IMG/VR virus record: IMGVR_UViG_3300045971_000149
Coordinates: 93,926 to 157,925 of that record
Reading direction: 5' to 3' (one strand)
DNA: 64,000 nt
Source: a virus
Shown here: one piece after another, positions 49,036 to 56,281 of the stretch
Position numbering within the stretch: position 1 is the stretch's first letter
Layout: every line of letters starts with the position of its first letter
The notes under the pieces: generated by a model
Databases searched by the model: none
Told to the model about the DNA's origin: nothing
Seen by the model: only the letters and a program-made list of their open reading frames with translations
Program-made: the position numbers and the translations under genes

Positions 49036-49252
49036 GCTTACTGGACTTAAAGTAGAAGTAGGCGACGCTAATATTAGCGTTGCCCTGCGTAAGCTAAAAC
49101 AAAAAGTAGAAGATGCTGGTCTCCTGTTGGATGTTCAGAAACATGAATTTTACGAAAAGCCCACAACAGAACGTAAGCGTAAAAAAGGTGCTGCAAAAGC
49201 CCGTCTAAAAAAACAACTACGCGATCAACAATTACCTCCAAAGCTATATTGA
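49010..49252 (+). CDS. rpsU: Ribosomal protein bS21
   Basis: 80 aa. VEVGDANISVALRKLKQKVE then DAGLLLDVQKHEFYEKPTTE, RKRKKGAAKARLKKQL: the (D)xxALRRxKxxxExAG and R(R/K)xEFYEKPTxxRKRKK blocks of bS21 over the full length. The protein sits on the 30S platform next to the anti-Shine-Dalgarno region and is needed for normal start-site recognition. Viral bS21 genes are known, including in Pelagibacter phages. It overlaps clpX by 26 bases. A replaced S21 could bias ribosomes toward phage mRNAs. Confidence 0.94.
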   Translation: MAKNPNSPKLTGLKVEVGDANISVALRKLKQKVEDAGLLLDVQKHEFYEKPTTERKRKKGAAKARLKKQLRDQQLPPKLY

Positions 49253-49276
49253 AATATTGTAGTTTTGTGTTATACT
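49248..49276 (+). promoter_or_regulatory. Promoter for tRNA-Arg and the 128-aa gene
   Basis: TTGAAA, 17 bases, TATACT (49271-49276), ending eight bases before the tRNA. Confidence 0.7.
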
Positions 49277-49284
49277 GTATATAT

Positions 49285-49360
49285 GCGGTATTAGCTCAGT
49301 GGTTAGAGCGTGGACTTCTAAACTCCCGGGTCGAGAGTTCGATTCTCTCATATCGCACCA
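49285..49360 (+). tRNA. tRNA-Arg (anticodon UCU)
   Basis: 76 bases. The acceptor stem GCGGTAT pairs with ATATCGC (one G-U); the D arm has AGCTCAGTGGTTAGAGC; the anticodon loop CTTCTAA gives UCU; the T arm GAGAG-TTCGATT-CTCTC is perfect; CCA is encoded. It decodes AGA/AGG, codons used often by this AT-rich phage. Confidence 0.95.
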
Positions 49361-49373
49361 ACAGGATAACATT

Positions 49374-49760
49374 ATGCAAAGAGGAAACAGAAACGTTATG
49401 AACGCAATTAAAATGAAACGTCTAGAGCTTCTAGACATTGTTCGTGCAAACAAAGAAAAGCACATTGCAGAATACGTAGAAGCTGTCATTGATTATAAAC
49501 AACTTGTAATTAAAGTAGCCGAAGCTAATTCTAAAATCGCAAACGATAATACTACTATTAAGAATTTTAAACATTGGCCAACAACTCCGGAATCTTTTGA
49601 AGATAGCTACAAACGAGCGATTCGTATGTTAGAACTATCCATTGAAGACGTAATCGAAGTTGAAGAAGATATATTCAACCAACTAGTACTCGATGAATGG
49701 TCGTGGAAGCGCCAATTTGTCGGAAGCACAACTTCTTACAAGACCGGCTTGGGATTCTAA
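49374..49760 (+). CDS. Hypothetical helical protein, 128 aa
   Basis: Start ATG 49374 after CAGGATAACATT; an internal ATG at 49398 is possible. MKRLELLDIVRANKEKHIAE, then ELSIEDVIEVEEDIFNQLVL. Helical with a conserved-looking aromatic end (WSWKRQFVGSTTSY). It is likely co-transcribed with the tRNA. Unknown function. Confidence 0.68.
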   Translation: MQRGNRNVMNAIKMKRLELLDIVRANKEKHIAEYVEAVIDYKQLVIKVAEANSKIANDNTTIKNFKHWPTTPESFEDSYKRAIRMLELSIEDVIEVEEDIFNQLVLDEWSWKRQFVGSTTSYKTGLGF

Positions 49761-49765
49761 ATCAC

Positions 49766-49789
49766 ATTAGGGAGCATTGTCTCCCTAAT
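49766..49789. terminator. Terminator-like stem
   Basis: ATTAGGGAG / CTCCCTAAT, nine base pairs with a 6-base loop; the tail is A/T-rich rather than a pure T tract. Confidence 0.6.
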
Positions 49790-49870
49790 AAATAAATTTG
49801 TAGCGCAGGGCTACAAACCGACAGACTTTAACAATATGCACTTAGTCTGTGTGCAGTAAAAAGGAAAATC
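49788..49870 (+). promoter_or_regulatory. Late element and structured leader
   Basis: ATAAATA (49788-49794), then hairpins GTAGC / GCTAC (49800-49814) and ACAGACT / AGTCTGT (49821-49850) before AAAAAGGAAA and ATG 49871. The structured leader may stabilise a highly used mRNA. Confidence 0.45.
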
Positions 49871-50773
49871 ATGATGTATAATCAAAAAATGGTCGCCTCC
49901 ATTAAAGTAAAGGGCAAAATCCTCCGTGAATTCAAAGATACAGTTTATATCCCATTTGGTGCTGAATATAGCATCCTTCTTAAAAATCTTAATACTGTTC
50001 GGTGTGTTGTTAATGTGTTCATTGACGGCGATAATATGGTTCCTGGCGGAGTCGTGTTGGGAGCCGGTCAAACAGTTGATCTCGAGCGTTCGGTTAAAAA
50101 TGGGAATCTAAGCGCAGGTAACAAGTTTAAGTTTATTGAACGTACTGGTGCAATTGAAGACGGTCCTCGTGGTGTTAAACTCGAAGATGGTCTTATCCGT
50201 GTTGAATATCAGTTTGAAAAAGCATATCCTTCCTTAAATGTAAATGATTGGTATCAAAAGCAAATATTACCTCAACAACCGTACCATGGTCCATTCTTCG
50301 GAAGTATTGCTCGAGATACAGCAGGCGATCGTTTTAGCGTAACAGCAGCCGGCATGTTTAATCAAGTAAACATCGGTGGCGCGCTACGTGGAGTTGATAC
50401 AAGCCAAAATGGTGCTACAATGCAAGCATCAGCAAGTGCTGCAATAAATCAATTTTGCGCAACTAACGGAATCACATCAGAGGTTCACGACGGTGCCGCT
50501 ACAATGGATAGCTTTGTTCCGAAAAATGATGTCGGTATTACGGTAGCAGGCAGTAAGAGTACTCAGCAGTTTCAAAATGTGACAATGGGTGCGTTAGAAG
50601 TTGAGAAGCATTCCATTGTGCTAAAACTGTTAGGCGAAACTCCTGATAACAGGCCAGTGCTAGATCCAGTGACAGTTGATACAAAAACAAAGTGCACTAC
50701 CTGCGGAATACAAAGTAAACGTAATGCAAAGTTCTGCGCACACTGCGGTACTTCTCTTGTGGTATACGCATAA
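49871..50773 (+). CDS. Phage protein with C-terminal zinc ribbon, 300 aa
   Basis: N-terminal beta domain YIPFGAEYSILLKNLNTVRC then VNVFIDGDNMVPGGVVLGAG (a domain seen in many phage virion proteins); a Ser/Thr-rich middle part; C-terminus CTTCGIQSKRNAKFCAHCG, a clear CxxC...CxxC zinc ribbon. A strong leader and ribosome site suggest good expression. Possibly a capsid-associated protein. Confidence 0.75.
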   Translation: MMYNQKMVASIKVKGKILREFKDTVYIPFGAEYSILLKNLNTVRCVVNVFIDGDNMVPGGVVLGAGQTVDLERSVKNGNLSAGNKFKFIERTGAIEDGPRGVKLEDGLIRVEYQFEKAYPSLNVNDWYQKQILPQQPYHGPFFGSIARDTAGDRFSVTAAGMFNQVNIGGALRGVDTSQNGATMQASASAAINQFCATNGITSEVHDGAATMDSFVPKNDVGITVAGSKSTQQFQNVTMGALEVEKHSIVLKLLGETPDNRPVLDPVTVDTKTKCTTCGIQSKRNAKFCAHCGTSLVVYA

Positions 50774-50785
50774 ATAGTGTATACT
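50757..50785 (+). promoter_or_regulatory. Promoter for the 53-aa gene
   Basis: TTGTGG, 17 bases, TATACT (50780-50785). Confidence 0.55.
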
Positions 50786-50813
50786 GTTTATACAGTTTCG
50801 ATAAAGGAGTAAT

Positions 50814-50975
50814 ATGAAACAACGCAAATTGATCAAAGAAGTTTATAAGGCTTGCATCGAGCACAATCTTGAGAAATTAGTTGAACTCCGTATTGAAGAG
50901 TTCCGCAAAATTTTAAAGAGAAAAGCAGAAGGTAAAGCATTTACTTCACCAAAATGGGCTATAGTACGTTTGTAA
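50814..50975 (+). CDS. Small basic protein, 53 aa
   Basis: ATG follows AAAGGAG. MKQRKLIKEVYKACIEHNLE then LVELRIEEFRKILKRKAEGK, strongly helical and basic. Followed by a promoter-containing gap. Possibly nucleic-acid or ribosome binding; unknown. Confidence 0.65.
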   Translation: MKQRKLIKEVYKACIEHNLEKLVELRIEEFRKILKRKAEGKAFTSPKWAIVRL

Positions 50976-51007
50976 TCTAATTGCAATCTTAGCCCCTAGT
51001 TTAGAGC

Positions 51008-51015
51008 GATAAATA
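51008..51015 (+). promoter_or_regulatory. T4-type late element, leaderless arrangement
   Basis: GATAAATA ends four bases before ATG 51020; no ribosome binding site. Confidence 0.55.
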
Positions 51016-51019
51016 AGGC

Positions 51020-51805
51020 ATGAAAGCCAAAACTTATCGCTCTATTTTTATCTCTGATGTACATTTAGGTACAAGGGACTGTAAAGCAGAACAACTAAAC
51101 AACTTCCTCAAACATAACTCCTGCGAAACGCTATATATGGTAGGCGATATTATAGATGCATGGCGTATTCAGCAAAACAAGTGGCGCTGGAAGCAAAGTC
51201 ATACAAATGTTGTCCGACGTGTGTTAGGACATGCAAAGCGTGGTACTCGCGTAGTCTATATAGCAGGCAATCACGACGAATTTCTAAGACCCATGATACC
51301 ATATGGGTTTTCTTTTGGGCATGTCGAAATTTGTAATCAAATAGAGCATATTGGTGCAGACGGCAAGCATTACCTAGTAGTGCATGGAGATTTATTTGAT
51401 GGAATAACACGATTAGCTCCTTGGCTTGCGTTCCTTGGGGATAAAGCATATGATTTTATCCTAAATCTAAATGGCAAGTTTAACTGGTTTCGCCACAAGA
51501 TGGGATTCGGGTATTGGTCACTAAGTAAATATCTCAAAGCGCGAGTTAAGAAAGCTGTAGACTTTATGTTTAAGTTTGAACAGAATTTAGCAGACTACTG
51601 TAAGAAGCGCGGATTTGACGGCATAATCTGCGGGCACATACACCACGCTGAAATTAAAGAAATTGACGGTATTACATATATGAACGACGGTGATTGGGTA
51701 GAATCAATGACTGCATTAGTAGAACATCACAACGGACGTTGGGAGATAATACATTGGACACAGGCAAGCGATGAAACAAAAGACGATACTGATAATAACA
51801 GATAA
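51020..51805 (+). CDS. plcP: PlcP-type phospholipase C-like metallophosphoesterase (LpxH superfamily)
   Basis: 261 aa. IFISDVHLGTRDCKAEQLNN (D-x-H), YMVGDIIDAW (GDxxD), IAGNHDEFLR (GNHD), HGDLFDGI and CGHIHHAE (GHxHH) give the full metallophosphoesterase metal set. RSIFISDVHLGT, KWRWKQSHTNVVRR, FGYWSLSKYLKARVKKAVDF and MNDGDWVESMTAL line up with the alphaproteobacterial PlcP subgroup, which hydrolyses membrane phospholipids to diacylglycerol, rather than with true LpxH. It overlaps the glycosyltransferase next to it by 35 bases. Inferred role: host lipid remodelling. Confidence 0.85.
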   Translation: MKAKTYRSIFISDVHLGTRDCKAEQLNNFLKHNSCETLYMVGDIIDAWRIQQNKWRWKQSHTNVVRRVLGHAKRGTRVVYIAGNHDEFLRPMIPYGFSFGHVEICNQIEHIGADGKHYLVVHGDLFDGITRLAPWLAFLGDKAYDFILNLNGKFNWFRHKMGFGYWSLSKYLKARVKKAVDFMFKFEQNLADYCKKRGFDGIICGHIHHAEIKEIDGITYMNDGDWVESMTALVEHHNGRWEIIHWTQASDETKDDTDNNR

Positions 51806-52775
51806 TTTACCGGACCAAATAAATGGCGTTGTCACGACTTACAAAAACATTGAGATTTGCGCGACTCGTGATAATTATAACGTTGTGGTGCTTCATCCCG
51901 GGTGGTTCAGCTATGTTGATTGCCCTCGCTACAACGAAGTCAAGATTACCTATCCGCGGCAGATGGGCAAGAAGATTGCGGAGATCGATCCGGATTATAT
52001 CCATATCGCCACAGAAGGTCCTCTTGGTATGTGGGCTAGAAAGTATCTTTCACTATATAATATTAGGCACAATACCGCTTATCATACTAAATTCCCTGAA
52101 GGGCTAAAAGCACTATTCGGAATACCGGAATCTATTACTTGGAAGTTTGTTCGTTGGTTCCACAAGCATAGCGGCAAGGTACTTACTACTACAGACTCAA
52201 TGGTTAAAGAATTGCAAGCCCACGGGTTTGATGGGGATATTATTCCTTGGACACGCGGAGTCGATAGAAGCATATTTTATCCCGACCATGCTCTTAACAA
52301 GCAGGTAACATTAGTATGTGTTAGCCGCGTAAGCAAAGAAAAGAATTTAGAAGATTTCTTTGAGTTGGACTATCCGGGCGCACGTAAGATTATGGTCGGT
52401 GACGGACCAATGCGAGCAGCATACGAAAAGAAATATCCGGATGTGGAATTCGTAGGTTTTAAAATTGGTGCAGATTTAGCAGAATATTACAGATTGGCAG
52501 ATGTGTTTGTATTCCCATCACGTTGGGAAACATTTGGCATTGTAATGATTGAAGCAATGGCGTGCGGCACGCCAGTTGCCGCTTATCCGTGTCAAGGTCC
52601 TGAAGATGTTATTGATGAAGGTGTCACCGGATGTATGGACGAAGACTTAACATCGGCAGTTAAAAGCGCCATACAGTTAGATAGACAAACTGTGTTAAAC
52701 GGTAGTATGCGTTGGAGTTGGGAAAATGCTTGGAAAATATTCCGCGATAATCTGATTGACTGTCGAAGCAGATAG
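51771..52775 (+). CDS. agt: GT4 glycosyltransferase (Agt-like, lipid glycosylation)
   Basis: 334 aa. ITDNLPDQINGVVTTYKNIE is the GT4 N-terminal glycine region; YHTKFPE the acceptor loop; VCVSRVSKEKNLEDFFELD and FVFPSRWETFGIVMIEAMAC GTP complete the nucleotide-sugar site (E-x7-E motif as ETFGIVMIE). It resembles bacterial diacylglycerol/lipid glycosyltransferases found beside PlcP under phosphate limitation. Together they could turn phospholipid into glycolipid. Substrate not proven. Confidence 0.85.
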   Translation: MKQKTILIITDNLPDQINGVVTTYKNIEICATRDNYNVVVLHPGWFSYVDCPRYNEVKITYPRQMGKKIAEIDPDYIHIATEGPLGMWARKYLSLYNIRHNTAYHTKFPEGLKALFGIPESITWKFVRWFHKHSGKVLTTTDSMVKELQAHGFDGDIIPWTRGVDRSIFYPDHALNKQVTLVCVSRVSKEKNLEDFFELDYPGARKIMVGDGPMRAAYEKKYPDVEFVGFKIGADLAEYYRLADVFVFPSRWETFGIVMIEAMACGTPVAAYPCQGPEDVIDEGVTGCMDEDLTSAVKSAIQLDRQTVLNGSMRWSWENAWKIFRDNLIDCRSR

Positions 52776-52784
52776 TGCTATACT
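52756..52784 (+). promoter_or_regulatory. Strong promoter for a small RNA
   Basis: TTGACT, 17 bases, TATACT (52779-52784), overlapping the end of the glycosyltransferase gene. Confidence 0.7.
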
Positions 52785-52790
52785 AAATAC

Positions 52791-52870
52791 ATCATGCAAA
52801 TGTAGATCATCAACCATTTAACAATGCCCGAGCTGTGTAGCGAGCAATCGCTTACGTTTGGGCTTTCTTT
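52791..52870 (+). ncRNA. Candidate early small RNA ending in a two-layer terminator
   Basis: No ORF follows the promoter. About 35 unpaired bases are followed by an outer stem GCCCGA(G) / (T)TTGGGC (52826-52832, 52857-52863) enclosing AGCGA-GCAA-TCGCT (GNRA-type loop), then TTTCTTTT. A short, promoter-driven, terminated RNA of about 80 bases is likely. No family known. Confidence 0.5.
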
Positions 52871-52875
52871 TGATT

Positions 52876-52910
52876 GGAGGAAATATGTAGATTCATATTA
52901 ACGGCCCTCC
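52876..52910 (+). promoter_or_regulatory. Start-stop minigene with strong ribosome site
   Basis: GGAGG (52876-52880), AAAT, then ATG TAG (52885-52890): a perfect ribosome binding site directly in front of a start codon followed at once by a stop. GGAGG can also pair with CCTCC at 52906-52910, so the site may be switchable. The next gene starts 87 bases on. Confidence 0.4.
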
Positions 52911-52976
52911 TTAAGTGGATTACACTTTTCAAGTCAGTAATCAAATTTCCAAACACTTAACATCAGGAGAAATCAA

Positions 52977-53300
52977 ATGGAAAACCAATTTAACATCACT
53001 AAAGAACAATACCTTACTATGCTTTCAACTTGGAGAGCAAAGAAGGCGCACGATGCAGCGGATCAAATCCTCTACAACATCTTGCGAACAAAGCCTGCAG
53101 ATAGGGGCTTTACTGCAAAGGGTAAAAACATACAAGGAAACGATCCTTGGTTCGCGTACCACAATGCGTTGTTCCTTGCTCGTAATCGCGTGAGAATTAC
53201 AAGTTCCGGACTGGAAGCACGTAAAGAAGCGTTTAAGAAAACTTTCGGATTCGATGCTCCCGACGATATCGCAGCAAAGTTAGAAGGAGCAAAGAAATGA
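52977..53300 (+). CDS. Hypothetical protein, 107 aa
   Basis: ATG follows TCAGGAG. FNITKEQYLTMLSTWRAKKA, then ILYNILRTKPADRGFTA and EARKEAFKKTFGFDAPDDIA. Helical. It overlaps the PTH2-like gene by four bases (ATGA). Unknown. Confidence 0.65.
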   Translation: MENQFNITKEQYLTMLSTWRAKKAHDAADQILYNILRTKPADRGFTAKGKNIQGNDPWFAYHNALFLARNRVRITSSGLEARKEAFKKTFGFDAPDDIAAKLEGAKK

Positions 53301-53602
53301 ACCCGTACATGTATTTGTTCGTTCGAAGCGACTTGTCGGCACCGCAACAGATTGTTCAAACTGCACATGCTGTAGACGAGATAGGAATGCGTTACAAATC
53401 CGATGGTACTAATTACATGGTATTGTGTGGAGCAACTAACGAAGAACACCTGCTCACAATTGCAGAATGTTTGGACAAAAACGAGATCGATTACGAAATG
53501 TTCTTTGAGCCAGATATCGGTGCGCACACTGCGATTGCAACTCGCCCATTAAGAGGCACTGAGAGAGCACCGTTAAAGAAGTTTCGGCTAAAGACGGCTT
53601 GA
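53297..53602 (+). CDS. PTH2-like (peptidyl-tRNA hydrolase 2 fold) protein, 101 aa
   Basis: MYLFVRSDLSAPQQIVQTAH then AVDEIGMR, MVLCGATNEEHLLTIAECL and ALDK-type helix NEIDYEMFFEPDIGAHTAIA TRPL. The order (V/L)xxRxDL....iaxQxxHA, then l.v.s.e.L..l...l, then D.g.ht.iat.p matches PTH2 but is shorter and lacks some consensus residues (e.g. the usual K after DL). It may rescue peptidyl-tRNA or only share the fold. Confidence 0.6.
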   Translation: MNPYMYLFVRSDLSAPQQIVQTAHAVDEIGMRYKSDGTNYMVLCGATNEEHLLTIAECLDKNEIDYEMFFEPDIGAHTAIATRPLRGTERAPLKKFRLKTA

Positions 53603-53650
53603 CAAAAGGTAAAACCTGTGTTATACTGTAATTATAGTAATAACACAGGT
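53599..53650 (+). promoter_or_regulatory. Early promoter with AAACCTGT spacer and dyad
   Basis: TTGACA, 17 bases, TATACT (53622-53627). ACCTGTGTT (53614-53622) is repeated inverted as AACACAGGT (53642-53650), around the expected transcription start. Confidence 0.8.
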
Positions 53651-53655
53651 GTCTA

Positions 53656-54087
53656 ATGGAATACGCAATTGAAGCAAGTAATAAGAAAATTGACAAACTG
53701 TTTGAAGCAATTATGCCGTCCATAGTTGACCAACTCGGACTTACTAATAGCAGAAAAGCAGTTCTAATCAAAGTTACTCCGGACACTCCCGAAGGGTTTA
53801 TAGGTGCAACTTATGATCTTAAATTTGCAGATTGCATGCTTGTGCTCATTACTCCTCCAAAGCGAGTTACAGAATCATCATTGTTAGATATCGCACTAAC
53901 TCTTGCACACGAAATGGTCCATGTAAGACAACTTTCCAAAGGTATTATGCAGATGTTACCCAATAATGCTCGCATATGGAAGGGTAAGAAGTACACTAAA
54001 AAAACAAAGTATTTGGATCAGCCTTGGGAATTGGATGCATTTGCCAGACAAGAAATTATTTTGCGAAGGGCTATCGAACTCTATTGA
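53656..54087 (+). CDS. HExxH metallopeptidase-like protein, 143 aa
   Basis: LTLAHEMVHVRQLSKG provides HEMVH (zinc ligands and catalytic Glu), and PWELDAFARQEI supplies a downstream Glu, as in minigluzincin/SprT-like small zincins. Expected active-site order is HExxH then E after about 30 residues. It may cleave a host or virion protein. Substrate unknown. Confidence 0.75.
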   Translation: MEYAIEASNKKIDKLFEAIMPSIVDQLGLTNSRKAVLIKVTPDTPEGFIGATYDLKFADCMLVLITPPKRVTESSLLDIALTLAHEMVHVRQLSKGIMQMLPNNARIWKGKKYTKKTKYLDQPWELDAFARQEIILRRAIELY

Positions 54088-54112
54088 CAGCGGGTAATAA
54101 ACCTGCTATAAT
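54084..54112 (+). promoter_or_regulatory. Early promoter of the NMNAT-Nudix operon
   Basis: TTGACA, 17 bases with AAACCTGC just before TATAAT (54107-54112). Expected start near 54119, so the leader is about 50 bases. Confidence 0.85.
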
Positions 54113-54127
54113 AAATACATGCAGCAA

Positions 54128-54168
54128 AGAGATAGACTCGATGCACATACTTTACATAGGATTTATGT
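54128..54168 (+). promoter_or_regulatory. NAD-module leader element, copy A
   Basis: AGAGATAGACTC (hairpin GAG-ATAGA-CTC), four variable bases, then a stem TACATA / TATGTA closing the loop GGATT that holds the ribosome binding site; the ATG begins inside the 3' strand. The 41-base distance from the motif start to the ATG is the same as in copy B before NAMPT. Confidence 0.6.
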
Positions 54169-55194
54169 ATGACTAAGAAATATGATACCCTCGTCCTAAT
54201 CGGACGCTTTCAACCATTCCACTCGGCACACTTACTGCTGGTTCAACGTGCTACTGCACTTGCCAAAAATGTTGTGTTTATTGTGGGCTCAGCAAATCAA
54301 CCGCGTACTTATAAGAATCCATTTTCTTTCGCAGAGCGAAAGGTTATGATCTACGAAGCAACCCGCGGAATGGCAGGAACACTTTCGTTTCACACCGAGC
54401 CAAACCCTGATAGTCTGTATAACGATCAAGCATGGGCCGTTCGTGTTCAAGCAGCAGTCGCAAAGCATACTAAGCCTGGCGACAAGATTGGCATTATCGG
54501 ACACAAGAAAGACCCTTCAAGTTTCTACTTAGATATGTTTCCGCAATGGGAATTTGAATCAGTAGAACTATTAGAACCGCTCGATGCAACTGACATTCGA
54601 GACTTGTATTTCAGGTGTGATGTGAATATGAACTTCATTAAGAATGTTGTTCCACCGTCCACATTCGATATACTGAATTACTTTAAGGACACAAAGGACT
54701 ACGAGCAGATCATCAAGGAACGTGCATTTATTGCACATTACAAAAAGCAATACGAGTCGCTGCCCTACCCGCCAATCTTTAGCACTGCCGATGCTGTGGT
54801 TATCCAAAGCGGTCACGTACTGATGGTGAAGCGTCGTGCAGAACCCGGTAAAGGACTATGGGCATTGCCCGGGGGCTATGTGAATGCAAATACTGACCGC
54901 ACTGTTGAAGATGCTATGCTGCGTGAGCTGCGTGAAGAAACGATGATTAAGGTTCCTGCTCCGGTCCTCCGTGGCAGCATTGTACGAAGTAAGGTTTTTG
55001 ATGCAATTGACCGTAGCCCACGAGGACGGATCATTACACATGCATTCTTTATCAAATTGTCCGACGGTGAACTGCCAAAGGTTAAAGGTGCCGATGATGC
55101 TGAAAAGGCAAAGTGGGTTCCTATTGCAAGTGTAAAGAGCGAAGAATGCTTCGAAGACCACTACGAAATTCTACAACACTTTTTAGGAGCGTAA
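54169..55194 (+). CDS. natV: Bifunctional NMN adenylyltransferase / Nudix hydrolase
   Basis: 341 aa. N-terminal NMNAT: VLIGRFQPFHSAHLLLVQRA (GRFQPFHxxH), IIGHKKDPSSFYLDMFP and ATDIRDLYF (nucleotide-binding (S/T)xxxR type). C-terminal Nudix: GLWALPGGYVNANTDRTVED then AMLRELREET, the GX5EX7REUXEEXGU box with its catalytic Glu residues. The same fusion occurs in Vibrio phage KVP40 (natV) and Synechocystis slr0787. It makes NAD+ from NMN and ATP and hydrolyses ADP-ribose. Candidate regulatory element upstream. Confidence 0.95.
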   Translation: MTKKYDTLVLIGRFQPFHSAHLLLVQRATALAKNVVFIVGSANQPRTYKNPFSFAERKVMIYEATRGMAGTLSFHTEPNPDSLYNDQAWAVRVQAAVAKHTKPGDKIGIIGHKKDPSSFYLDMFPQWEFESVELLEPLDATDIRDLYFRCDVNMNFIKNVVPPSTFDILNYFKDTKDYEQIIKERAFIAHYKKQYESLPYPPIFSTADAVVIQSGHVLMVKRRAEPGKGLWALPGGYVNANTDRTVEDAMLRELREETMIKVPAPVLRGSIVRSKVFDAIDRSPRGRIITHAFFIKLSDGELPKVKGADDAEKAKWVPIASVKSEECFEDHYEILQHFLGA

Positions 55195-55195
55195 T

Positions 55196-55405
55196 ATGAT
55201 TGCACAAGGATACGAACAATACTCAAAGTATGTTGAAGATCGCAAACAGAATGAGCACATTGCCGAAGACCTAACACGGCTCCGCGATGAGTTGGTTGCG
55301 ACAGCATTTAACGACAAGGGTGCACTGATTGACCCAACGTTAGCTGTGGTTGTTTACAAAATTAATAGTTGCTTATTTAGGGGTTATCCCCGGAGGACAG
55401 AATAA
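55196..55405 (+). CDS. Small hypothetical protein, 69 aa
   Basis: MIAQGYEQYSKYVEDRKQNE then LTRLRDELVATAFNDKGALI. A short helical protein with ribosome site AGGAG. Shares its last base with the next start. Unknown. Confidence 0.62.
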   Translation: MIAQGYEQYSKYVEDRKQNEHIAEDLTRLRDELVATAFNDKGALIDPTLAVVVYKINSCLFRGYPRRTE

Positions 55406-55602
55406 TGGTACGCATTGTAAAAATTGAACCTCACCCAACTGTGGTGAAAGAAGTCGTGTGTAAGGGTTGTGGTGCAACGTTGGAATATGTTCCAAACGAA
55501 GTGCAAACCCGGACATGGATGGATTACGGTGGCGACAACAATGTCGTGAAGTATATTTCTTGCCCAAATTGTGGTAACGAAGTAATAACAAAGGAGTATT
55601 AA
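55405..55602 (+). CDS. Zinc-ribbon protein, 65 aa
   Basis: VVCKGCGATLEYVPNEVQTR then YISCPNCGNEVI: two CxxC knuckles, one zinc. Similar single-ribbon proteins are common in this phage. It lies directly before pnuC. Unknown target. Confidence 0.7.
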   Translation: MVRIVKIEPHPTVVKEVVCKGCGATLEYVPNEVQTRTWMDYGGDNNVVKYISCPNCGNEVITKEY

Positions 55603-55603
55603 A

Positions 55604-56221
55604 ATGGAATGGTTTACATGGACACCTTTAGAACTTGCGGCAAACGTAATGACCGCAGTTTGTATTTTTCTGGCAGGGCGCAATAACGTACATACTTGGT
55701 GGACGGGTATTGTTGCATGTGGATTGTTTGGCTGGTTGTTCTATACATCACAACTGTATGCTGATGTAACGCTGCAAGTGTTCTTCATTGCTACTAGTTT
55801 CATTGGATGGTGGAATTGGGCGAACAAAAATATCCCAATGGATGTGTCCACAGCCGGCGATGGTTCGGAACTACAGGATAAAATAGAATCAATGAAGGTA
55901 GCATATGCCGGATGGTCTACCGTAGTTACTATGGCAGGAATTGCTATTGTAGTTGCTGCTGGATACGGCTGGATGCTACACAAATACACTAATGCGTATG
56001 CGCCGTGGATTGACTCAACTGTACTCACATTCAGTGTTATTGCTCAACTGTTGCTAATGCGTCGTAATGTAGAAAATTGGCCACTGTGGGTGCTAGTGAA
56101 CACATTAAGTGTACCGCTGTACTGGAGCCGAGGACTGTATATGACATCTGCACTGTACGCAGTGTTTTGGGTAAACGCATTGTGGTCGTGGAAGACTTGG
56201 GTTAATTTGGCAAAGAAGTAA
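55604..56221 (+). CDS. pnuC: Nicotinamide riboside/NMN transporter PnuC
   Basis: 205 aa, seven membrane helices. LFYTSQLYADVTLQVFFIAT then SFIGWWNWANK (the W-x-W-W region) and LLLMRRNVENWPLWVLVNTL then VPLYWSRGLYMTSALYAVFW VNAL are canonical PnuC motifs. An internal hydrophilic loop of about 25 residues (98-120) is longer than I expect. It imports NR (or NMN) for NadR and the NMNATs encoded nearby. Confidence 0.95.
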   Translation: MEWFTWTPLELAANVMTAVCIFLAGRNNVHTWWTGIVACGLFGWLFYTSQLYADVTLQVFFIATSFIGWWNWANKNIPMDVSTAGDGSELQDKIESMKVAYAGWSTVVTMAGIAIVVAAGYGWMLHKYTNAYAPWIDSTVLTFSVIAQLLLMRRNVENWPLWVLVNTLSVPLYWSRGLYMTSALYAVFWVNALWSWKTWVNLAKK

Positions 56222-56222
56222 A

Positions 56223-56281
56223 TTGACTAGACCGGTAAAACCTGCTATAATTAATACATAGAAATTAACATAGCAGGTTTT
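56223..56281 (+). promoter_or_regulatory. Early promoter with an 11-bp dyad
   Basis: TTGACT, 17 bases, TATAAT (56246-56251). AAAACCTGCTA (56237-56247) is repeated inverted as TAGCAGGTTTT (56271-56281), directly before ATG 56282. The dyad could be an operator or a leader hairpin. Confidence 0.82.

Noticed and set aside
51020-51805. True LpxH of lipid A synthesis
   Set aside because: The later motifs and the adjoining lipid-type glycosyltransferase fit PlcP better; lpxH is rarely next to a GT4 gene.
54128-54168. Known NAD+-I or NAD+-II riboswitch
   Set aside because: The conserved words do not match either class as I remember them; a covariance search would decide.
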